From: Bacillota bacterium
Lineage (GTDB): Bacteria > Bacillota > Clostridia > Tissierellales > Peptoniphilaceae
Reading direction: 5' to 3'
Length of the DNA stretch: 34,620 bases
Assembly: GCA_029003555.1 (NCBI GenBank)
Contig: JAQYCE010000062.1
Location: 1-34,620, forward strand
Below are positions 25,290 through 31,690 of this stretch, piece by piece. The notes beneath the pieces are model-generated. The model was given only the letters and a program-made list of their open reading frames with translations. It ran no database searches and had not been told where the DNA came from. A program made the position numbers and the translations under genes. Each line of letters begins with the position of its first letter. The first letter of the stretch is position 1.

Positions 25290-25913
25290 CTATTGCTTGC
25301 CACCATCCTCGGCTTGGTCTTCTTGACGTTTTTTTAAGTAGCTTTCCCGGTTGGGCAGGAAGCATTCATAATAGGCGTATTGGATGGCAATGATGGATTT
25401 GGCATCCACAATATCAAAGTTCTTGACCATCTCAAAAAGTTCCTCAACGGGATATTCCTCCACCTTTAAGAACTCCGTTGCATCCAAATCCTTTGGACTG
25501 TATTTCAGGTCCTGGGCAAGGAAGAGAGAGAGCTTTTCGTTGGTAAAACCCGGCGAAGAATAGGCATCCAGAAGGTAGACCATCTTTTCCGGCTGACGGT
25601 TGATTTCTTCCTGAAGCTCTCGAACAGCAGCTTCCTGGGGGCTTTCCCCCGGATCAACCAGGCCGGCCGGGATTTCCAAAAGGACCTCCCCCACTCCGGC
25701 ACGGTATTGGCGGACCATGAACATGGTTCCCCGGTCAGTCAGGGCAATGATCCCGACACCCCGGGCATGGAGGGCGATCTCCCTCTTGGCATATTTCATG
25801 TTGGGAAGCTCCACCGTATTCACTTTTAAGGTGATGATTTTTCCATCGTAGATGGTTTCGGACTTGACCGTTGTCTCCATCATGCTTTCTAAGTGTTCTT
25901 CTTTCTCCGCCAT
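25290..25913 (-). CDS. NUDIX hydrolase, ADP-ribose pyrophosphatase type
   Basis: A 207-residue NUDIX protein. The NUDIX box is GLVDPGESPQEAAVRELQEE (about residues 86-105), with all metal-binding glutamates present; the Gly near the end of the box (REUxEExGU) is replaced by Asn. The upstream VRQYRAGVGEVLLEIPAG is typical of ADP-ribose pyrophosphatases of the NudF/YqkG kind, which clear free ADP-ribose. The ATG follows the recN stop directly (TAAATG). Confidence 0.88.
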   Translation of the reverse strand: MAEKEEHLESMMETTVKSETIYDGKIITLKVNTVELPNMKYAKREIALHARGVGIIALTDRGTMFMVRQYRAGVGEVLLEIPAGLVDPGESPQEAAVRELQEEINRQPEKMVYLLDAYSSPGFTNEKLSLFLAQDLKYSPKDLDATEFLKVEEYPVEELFEMVKNFDIVDAKSIIAIQYAYYECFLPNRESYLKKRQEDQAEDGGKQ

Positions 25914-27620
25914 TTATTCCCTCCTCTCGCCCGCTCCCCTTGCCTTGAGCTCTTGGGCTTGATGTAACATTTCTTCTGCCGATCTTCTTGTCGTATCCGT
26001 CAGCCTGGCCCCGCCGATCAACCGGGCCTCCTCCTCAATCCGTCCCTGAAAATCCAGGGCTCGGATGTAGGAATAGGTGGTGGCGTCTTCCACCTTCTTG
26101 TCAATCTTCAGGTGGTGGTCAGCCAAAGCGGCAATTTGGGGAAGATGGGTGATGACCATAACCTGTCGGTCCTCGGATAATCGGCTGATCTTCTCCGCCA
26201 CCACTTGGGCTGTCCGTCCGGAAATCCCCGTATCAATCTCATCAAAAATCAGGCTGGGTACATTCTGAATCTGAGCGACGACAATCTTAAAAGCCAACAT
26301 AAACCGGGACATCTCTCCGCCGGAGGCAACCTTGGATAGGGACTCAGGGGGCTGGCCCGGGTTGGTGGAAATCACAAAATCCACCTCATCCCGTCCGTCC
26401 GGCCCTACGGTTTTCTCCTGAAAGTTAACAAGAAAGTCCACCTTTTTGATGGCCATCTCCTGGAGTTCTTCCCGGATCCGGTCTTCCAAGTGACCGGCGG
26501 CTTCCTTCCGGAGCTGGGAAAGCTGGCCGGAAACAGCCTCGATCTCCTCGTCCAGGCCCTTGACCTTGTCGATAAGGGTTGACCGTAGGCTTTCGATGGA
26601 ATCCAGTTCCTTCTTTTTTTTCTCTGCCCTTGCCAGGTAGGCTAAAATGTCCTCAAAGGTCTGGCCGTATTTCTTTCGGAGGGATTGGAGGGTCTGGAAG
26701 ACCGCATCAATTTCCGCCATCCTCCGCCCGTCCACGATAATATTGTCCGAATAAGATTCCACCTGGTCTTCCAGTGCCTCGGCCTCCGCCTCCATCTGCC
26801 AGGCCAGATCTTTCATGGCTTGGCTGTCCGAATCCTTCCGATAAAGGTCTTCCAAAAGGCGGGCCATGGACTGGAGTCCCCAGCGGAGGGACTGGCCGTC
26901 CGACCGGAGTCCGGAGAGAACCTGACCGGCCAACTTAGCCCTTTCCTCAGCAGAGGCAAGGGTCTTGTATTCCCGGTTTAATTCCTCCTCATCGACCTCC
27001 TCCAAATTGGCCTCTCGGATTTCGCCGATTTGGTAGGCCAGGAGGTCCTTCTCCCTGGCCAGCTCATCCGGGGCCAGGTCCAGATCATCAAGCTTTGACA
27101 GGTAGGCCTTCCGCTTCCTAAGCAGGGCGGAAAGTTGACCCTTGAGGTCCTCAGCCTGGTCCCCCAGATAAGTATCCAATAAGGGGAGGTAGCGGTCCCT
27201 GGTCTTCAAAAGACTTTGGGCATTTTGGGCATGGATATCCATGAGAAAGTCGCTCAGGGACCGAAGAAGGCCCCGAGAGATGGCCATATCGTTGACCCGT
27301 TGGCTATTTCCCCTCTTGTCCATGGACCGGCGGATCAAAAAACTCCCTTCCTCATCCCAGGGAATGTCATTTTCCTCCAGAAAGTGGCGAAAGTCCGGAG
27401 AGAGGGTTTCCATCCGGAAGAGGCCTTCGACCACCAGGTCCCGGTCGGGATCCCGCCGCAATTCACGGTCGATGGTCCCCCCCATCAGGTACTGGATGGC
27501 GGAGACAAAGAGGCTCTTCCCTGAACCGGTTTCGCCGGTCACGACCGTTTCCCCCTCCCGGATATTAACTTCCCAATCCTGAATTAAGGCAAAATTTCTT
27601 ATCCGGAGTTGGTCCAGCAT
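25914..27620 (-). CDS. recN: DNA repair protein RecN
   Basis: A 568-residue SMC-like repair ATPase that acts early at double-strand breaks. Walker A is GETGSGKS (residues 29-36), the ABC signature is KVASGGEMSRFMLAFKI near residue 438, and Walker B is SLIFDEIDTGISG; a coiled coil fills the middle (about 160-390). Its start overlaps the argR stop by one base (TAATG). The argR-recN pair is conserved in Firmicutes. No LexA box is visible upstream. Confidence 0.95.
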   Translation of the reverse strand: MLDQLRIRNFALIQDWEVNIREGETVVTGETGSGKSLFVSAIQYLMGGTIDRELRRDPDRDLVVEGLFRMETLSPDFRHFLEENDIPWDEEGSFLIRRSMDKRGNSQRVNDMAISRGLLRSLSDFLMDIHAQNAQSLLKTRDRYLPLLDTYLGDQAEDLKGQLSALLRKRKAYLSKLDDLDLAPDELAREKDLLAYQIGEIREANLEEVDEEELNREYKTLASAEERAKLAGQVLSGLRSDGQSLRWGLQSMARLLEDLYRKDSDSQAMKDLAWQMEAEAEALEDQVESYSDNIIVDGRRMAEIDAVFQTLQSLRKKYGQTFEDILAYLARAEKKKKELDSIESLRSTLIDKVKGLDEEIEAVSGQLSQLRKEAAGHLEDRIREELQEMAIKKVDFLVNFQEKTVGPDGRDEVDFVISTNPGQPPESLSKVASGGEMSRFMLAFKIVVAQIQNVPSLIFDEIDTGISGRTAQVVAEKISRLSEDRQVMVITHLPQIAALADHHLKIDKKVEDATTYSYIRALDFQGRIEEEARLIGGARLTDTTRRSAEEMLHQAQELKARGAGERRE

Positions 27621-28072
27621 TACTTTAAGAGCTCCTGAATATCCTTAATGGTATTTTCAATCTGGGACTTGTCGTCGACGGCCACAAAGATGGTATCCAT
27701 CCCGGTGACCATGCCTTCAATGTTATTGAGTTTGGCATTGGTAATCGCCATCCCGCAGACCGCCGCGCAGTAGAGGACGGTCTGGATGATAATCAGGCTG
27801 TCATTGTGGTGGACGGAGAGGACCGCCGAGCGAAGGATATTGGTCAGTCGCTCATTGAGGGAATCTTGGATGGGGTCCAGTACCGTATATTTATAAAGGC
27901 CATTGGGCAGTTGAATCTTGGTGATCCGGAGCTCTTTGATATCCCGGGAAATAGTGGCTTGGGTGGCTTCCACCCCTTCTTTTTTCAAGAGTTCAGAGAG
28001 TTCCTCCTGGGTCTGAACATTATTATTTTCAATTAAGTCCAGGATCAACCGTTGGCGGTTATATTTTTTCAT
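27620..28072 (-). CDS. argR: ArgR-family regulator with altered arginine site
   Basis: A 150-residue protein with the ArgR plan: N-terminal winged helix (RLILDLIENNNVQTQEELSE, recognition motif TQATISRDIKELRI) and a C-terminal hexamerisation domain. ArgR/AhrC normally represses arginine synthesis when arginine binds between trimers through the GDDT motif. Here that motif reads GMDT and the preceding PGNAQAIG-type helix reads LYCAAVCG, so key polar contacts appear to be lost, while DNA-binding residues are intact. It may sense another ligand or none. I chose the ATG at 28072, with GTGAGGATG upstream; a longer frame to 28105 overlaps the ispA stop without a ribosome site. Position between ispA and recN is the family's usual one. 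Confidence 0.88.
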   Translation of the reverse strand: MKKYNRQRLILDLIENNNVQTQEELSELLKKEGVEATQATISRDIKELRITKIQLPNGLYKYTVLDPIQDSLNERLTNILRSAVLSVHHNDSLIIIQTVLYCAAVCGMAITNAKLNNIEGMVTGMDTIFVAVDDKSQIENTIKDIQELLK

Positions 28073-28088
28073 CGTTTCATCCTCACTT

Positions 28089-29030
28089 CTATTTTTTGCG
28101 CTCAACTAAGGCTCGGGCGAAATCCCGCATGAGGCCGGGTCGGTCAAAGTCCTCTAATAGGGCCAGGGCTTTTTCCGTTTCCTCTTTCAGGGCGAGTTCC
28201 AGGCCTTCCAGGCCCAGGTCGTCGGCCAGGGTCCTCTTTTGATTCGCTCGATCTTCCGCCTGGTCGAAGACGTCATCCTTCATTTGATAGGCCATGCCCA
28301 GGTGGTAGCCGAAGGCCTCGGCCCGGTCTTCCTCCCGGGAATCCCCACCGGCCAGAATTATCCCCATCTTGCAGGCGGCCATGAAGAGGGCACAGGTCTT
28401 TTTCTCCACCATAATCCTGGCCCAGTCGGGGTCTTGGATGAGGTCGGGGCGGAGGTCCAGGGCTTGTCCTCCTACCATTCCATGGAGTCCGGAAAGGCGA
28501 TAGAGGACCTCCATGGCCCGGGTGACCCTCTCTTTTTCCTCATGTGGGGCCTCTAACAAGGCCTCCAGAGCCACTTCCATGGAGAGGTTGAGGAGGCCGT
28601 CCCCTACAAGGATGGCCCGGTCTTCCCCGAAGCGGACATGACAGGTGGCCTGTCCCCGGCGGAGTTGGTCATTGTCCATAGCCGGCAGGTCATCGTGGAC
28701 CAGGGAATAGGAATGGATCAATTCCAGGCTGATGGCCAGGTCAAGGAGGGCAGGTCGGTCCATGGGGTCAGCCCCCAATAAACCATAGGCCAGGGCCATC
28801 AAAAAGGGGCGGACCCTTTTCCCTCCAAAGGAAGCGTAGGTGTAGGCCTCCCCCATCTCCAATTGACGGCCCATCAATCGGATCTCTTCCTCCGAAATCC
28901 TTTCCCCAGTGACTTCATCGAAAGAAGAAAGCCAGGCGGGTTCCAGGCGGGAAAAGGCCGCCTGTAAACGCCGGTCAAAGGTCCAAGTGAAATCCCCGTG
29001 GGCATCCTTCCAGTCAGTCCATCCGGCCAT
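28089..29030 (-). CDS. ispA: Polyprenyl (farnesyl/geranyl) diphosphate synthase
   Basis: A 313-residue class I prenyltransferase that condenses IPP with allylic diphosphates. Landmarks are GGKRVRPFLMALAYGLLG, the first Asp-rich motif HDDLPAMDND, GDGLLNLSMEVALE, and the second motif QMKDDVFDQAED near residue 240. The small residues before the first Asp motif fit a short-chain (C10-C15) product. I chose the ATG at 29030, with GAAGGGAG upstream; the longer frame to 29207 is the out-of-frame shadow of xseB. It overlaps xseB by 17 bases. dxs, often next, is missing. Confidence 0.92.
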   Translation of the reverse strand: MAGWTDWKDAHGDFTWTFDRRLQAAFSRLEPAWLSSFDEVTGERISEEEIRLMGRQLEMGEAYTYASFGGKRVRPFLMALAYGLLGADPMDRPALLDLAISLELIHSYSLVHDDLPAMDNDQLRRGQATCHVRFGEDRAILVGDGLLNLSMEVALEALLEAPHEEKERVTRAMEVLYRLSGLHGMVGGQALDLRPDLIQDPDWARIMVEKKTCALFMAACKMGIILAGGDSREEDRAEAFGYHLGMAYQMKDDVFDQAEDRANQKRTLADDLGLEGLELALKEETEKALALLEDFDRPGLMRDFARALVERKK

Positions 29031-29271
29031 GGTCCGGTCTCCCTTCCAAAGAAGAATCCAGGGTGACGTCCACCTCTTGGCCTTCCAGCCGTCGGACGGA
29101 AAGCTCGGCTTCCTCCAGGCGGGTTTCCAAGCGGTCGGCCAGGGCCTTGGCCTCTTTGTAGATGGCCAGGCTTTCTTCCAGGGAGTGGTCTCCCTGGAGG
29201 GATTCAACCAGCTTCTTCAGCCGGCCCATTCCCTCTTCAAAAGTCAGGTTTTCATCGGTTGTCGGAGTCAT
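29014..29271 (-). CDS. xseB: Exodeoxyribonuclease VII small subunit
   Basis: An 85-residue protein of the usual XseB size, with FEEGMGRLKKLVESLQGDHS followed by LEESLAIYKEAKALADRLETRLEEAE (in parts), the conserved helical hairpin. It binds XseA to form the single-strand-specific exonuclease VII. Overlaps of 20 bases with xseA and 17 with ispA show tight translational coupling. Confidence 0.94.
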   Translation of the reverse strand: MTPTTDENLTFEEGMGRLKKLVESLQGDHSLEESLAIYKEAKALADRLETRLEEAELSVRRLEGQEVDVTLDSSLEGRPDHGRMD

Positions 29272-30484
29272 TTTTCACCTTCTTTTCTATGGCAATTTGA
29301 TAGGTGTAGGCCATGGATTTCATGAGATAGGATCGGTCAACCAGGACCTCCTCATCCCCTTGAACCGGCTTTCCGTCCAGTTGAAAGACCGCCCAGGTCT
29401 GGCTCTTAAGGGCCCGGTTCCTCTTCTCCAGGGCTTCCCGGTAGCGGTTATCGGCCAGGGCCCTGAGCTGGCTAAGGGACTTCCTTTTTCGGTCCAGCTG
29501 GTCACGCATGGACCGGTCCAACTGCCCCTTGATCCGGCTCAGGGCCAGGAGGGAGTTGTGGACCCTAACTCCGGGATGGAGGCTTTCCGTCTGCTGGCGG
29601 TAACCGTAGAGGATCCGCCTCCTCCGGTGGATGTTTTCCAGGGTGGCCGCCCGGGCCCGGCCCATCCAACCATCCACCTCTTGGAAGATCTGGAGGCAGT
29701 CCGGGGTGACTAAAGAAGCCGCTTCCGTCGGGGTCGAAGCCCTCCGGTCGGCGGCCAAGTCAGAAAGGCTAGTATCCACCTGGTGGCCAATGGCCGTCAC
29801 CACCGGAATGGGCGATCGGGCGATGGTCCGGACCAGAGCCTCCTCATTAAAAGCGGAAAGGTCCTCCCCGGATCCCCCGCCACGGGCAATGACCAGGGCA
29901 TCGATGGGTTTCCGGGCAGAGAATTTCACCAGGTCCACCATGGCTTGGATGATCTCTCCGGCGGCCGCCTGACCCTGGACGGAAGCTGGGGCAAAGTAGA
30001 TGGGGACCAAGGGATAGCGGGCGTTGACCTCATTACAAAAATCATGAAGGACCGCCCCGCTGGCTGACGTCACCAGGCCGATCCCCCGGGGGTAGCGTGT
30101 TAAAGGCCGCTTCCGGCCCGGGTCAAATAAGCCTTCCTCCGCCAGTTTCTTTTTTAGGGCCATGAGCTCCAGGAGCCTAGCTCCTTGGCCGATGGGTTCG
30201 ATCTTGGTCACCCGGATCTGGTAGATTCCCCCGGCCCGGTAGAGGGCCAGGGAACCGGAGACCAGGAACTCCATCCCCTCCTGGATCATAGATCGGTCCA
30301 GGGACCGGTCAAAGGAGACGCAGTGAATCAGGGAATCCTCATCCCTGAGGTCGAAATAGAGGAAGCGGGCTTTTTTCAAGTTAACCACCTGGCCCCTGAC
30401 CAAAAGGCCCTGGAGGTGGACATCCCGCTTGAAGAGGCTCTCCAAGTAGAGGGTCAGCTGGGATACAGTGATGGCCCTTCTCAT
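29252..30484 (-). CDS. xseA: Exodeoxyribonuclease VII large subunit
   Basis: A 410-residue catalytic subunit. The N-terminal OB domain (VSQLTLYLESLFKRDVHLQG, GQVVNLKKARFLYFDLRDED) binds single-stranded DNA; the nuclease core has the family signatures RYPRGIGLVTSASGAVLHD, ALVIARGGGSGEDLSAFN, and PVVTAIGHQVDTSLSDLAAD(RRASTPTEAA). A coiled-coil region follows from about residue 265. The start forms an ATGA overlap with nusB. Confidence 0.95.
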   Translation of the reverse strand: MRRAITVSQLTLYLESLFKRDVHLQGLLVRGQVVNLKKARFLYFDLRDEDSLIHCVSFDRSLDRSMIQEGMEFLVSGSLALYRAGGIYQIRVTKIEPIGQGARLLELMALKKKLAEEGLFDPGRKRPLTRYPRGIGLVTSASGAVLHDFCNEVNARYPLVPIYFAPASVQGQAAAGEIIQAMVDLVKFSARKPIDALVIARGGGSGEDLSAFNEEALVRTIARSPIPVVTAIGHQVDTSLSDLAADRRASTPTEAASLVTPDCLQIFQEVDGWMGRARAATLENIHRRRRILYGYRQQTESLHPGVRVHNSLLALSRIKGQLDRSMRDQLDRKRKSLSQLRALADNRYREALEKRNRALKSQTWAVFQLDGKPVQGDEEVLVDRSYLMKSMAYTYQIAIEKKVKNDSDNR

Positions 30485-30873
30485 TGGTCGCTCACAATCC
30501 CCGACAAGACCCCGTTGATAAAGCGGTAGGCCTGGTCATCCGAGAAGCGCTTGGCAATATCCACGCATTCGTTTATGGTGACCGCATTGGGAATATCTTT
30601 CATATAGAGGATCTCATTGGTCGCCACCTGGAGGATGGCCTTATCGATCAAGGTCAGTCGGTTCAGTGACCACCCGACCAAGCGGGTTTTAATCCTTCGA
30701 TTGATTTCCTCCCTATGTTCTTTAAGTGACAGGAGGGACTCATTCAGATAAGCATTGTCCTTGGGCAGACCATGACTTTCCAGGCGGGCGGGAATATCCT
30801 CAATCTCACTTTGATTGGACAAGACCTCATAAGTGATTTTTACCAACCACTCCCTTTGCTCCGCACGTTTCAT
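30481..30873 (-). CDS. nusB: Transcription antitermination factor NusB
   Basis: A 130-residue all-helical NusB. Conserved features are the start KRAEQREWLVKITYE, the middle VGWSLNRLTLIDKAILQVA and the end VTINECVDIAKRFSDDQAYRFINGVL, which is the most diagnostic. It binds boxA of rRNA transcripts with NusE. It lies 30 bases behind efp; no separate terminator is visible between them. Confidence 0.94.
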   Translation of the reverse strand: MKRAEQREWLVKITYEVLSNQSEIEDIPARLESHGLPKDNAYLNESLLSLKEHREEINRRIKTRLVGWSLNRLTLIDKAILQVATNEILYMKDIPNAVTINECVDIAKRFSDDQAYRFINGVLSGIVSDQ

Positions 30874-30903
30874 CCTAGGCCTCCTCCGTCAGATATTGAG
30901 AAA

Positions 30904-31461
30904 TTATACACGAGACAGGTATTCGCCGGACCGGGTATCGATCTTGATGACATCGCCGATGTTGACAAAGAGGGGGACGTCAAAGGTGGCCCCGGTTTCC
31001 ACGGTGGCGGGCTTGTTGGCATTGGTGGCCGTATTCCCTGCAACGCCGGGTTCGGTCTGGGTCACTTCCAGCTCGACAAAGTTGGGAGGGGCCACATTGA
31101 AAGGCTTGTTCTGGTAGAAGCGCATGGTGACGGAATCCGACTCTCTGACGTACTTCATGGCTTCTTCCACCATGGACTCTTCCAGAGGGATCTGCTCATA
31201 GGATTCGGGGTCCATGAAATAGTAGAGGTTCCCATCTTTATAAAGGAACTGCATCTCGCGGGTCTCAATCCGGGCTTCTTCAAACTTATCGTTGGGGTTG
31301 AAGGTCACTTCCTTGGACCCCCCGGACATGACGGAACGAATTTTTGACCGGACAAAGGCGGCACCCTTACCGGGCTTGACGTGCTGGAAATCGATGATCT
31401 CGTAGACATCATCCTCGTAAACAAAAGTGGTTCCTTTTCTTAAATCGTTGGCTGAAATCAT
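30904..31461 (-). CDS. efp: Elongation factor P
   Basis: A 185-residue EF-P, of normal length, with three beta-barrel domains. The N-terminal loop [14 protein letters not shown] carries the tip lysine (Lys32 by the Bacillus scheme) in a KPGKGA context; the C-terminal [28 protein letters not shown] is the family signature. It relieves ribosome stalling at proline runs; the Pro-rich surface protein coded just upstream in this window is a plausible client. I chose the ATG at 31461, with GAGGAGGT upstream, which gives the family N-terminus; the longer frame to 31497 runs into the promoter. Confidence 0.96.
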   Translation of the reverse strand: MISANDLRKGTTFVYEDDVYEIIDFQHVKPGKGAAFVRSKIRSVMSGGSKEVTFNPNDKFEEARIETREMQFLYKDGNLYYFMDPESYEQIPLEESMVEEAMKYVRESDSVTMRFYQNKPFNVAPPNFVELEVTQTEPGVAGNTATNANKPATVETGATFDVPLFVNIGDVIKIDTRSGEYLSRV

Positions 31462-31495
31462 AATTACCTCCTCATAGAAATAAACAGTCAATGTC

Positions 31496-31504
31496 ATTAT
31501 AACA
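31496..31504 (-). promoter_or_regulatory. Extended -10 promoter of the efp operon
   Basis: Minus-strand TGTTATAAT has a perfect TATAAT (31496-31501) with TG two bases upstream. A second TATAAT lies at 31516-31521. Neither has a good -35, so the extended -10 is the better candidate. It would give a leader of about 30 bases to the efp start. Confidence 0.45.
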
Positions 31505-31606
31505 ATTGTTTCATGATTATACTATCTTTCCGGTGATTTCTGTATAAAAAAAGCTTAATTGAAGTTTTCTCCGCTCTGCCCTTGCTTGTCTTAACCAGCC
31601 AAACTG

Positions 31607-31651
31607 AAAAACCGCTATAACAAGGGTTTCCCCATCGTCATAGCGGTTTTT
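31607..31651. terminator. Terminator of the surface protein gene
   Basis: Perfect 12-bp arms AAAAACCGCTAT (31607-31618) and ATAGCGGTTTTT (31640-31651) flank a 21-base loop that itself contains GGG/CCC. Read on minus it follows the surface protein stop and precedes the efp promoter, so it separates the two units. The T-rich ends on both strands make it symmetric. Confidence 0.8.
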
Positions 31652-31690
31652 ATCATGTCATACTAAAGGGTCATTCGAAAAAGCAAGAAT

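Noticed and set aside
29031..29207. N-terminal extension of ispA
   Set aside because: The extension reads the xseB gene in another frame (Trp/Pro/Lys-rich nonsense) and the ATG at 29030 has a good ribosome site.
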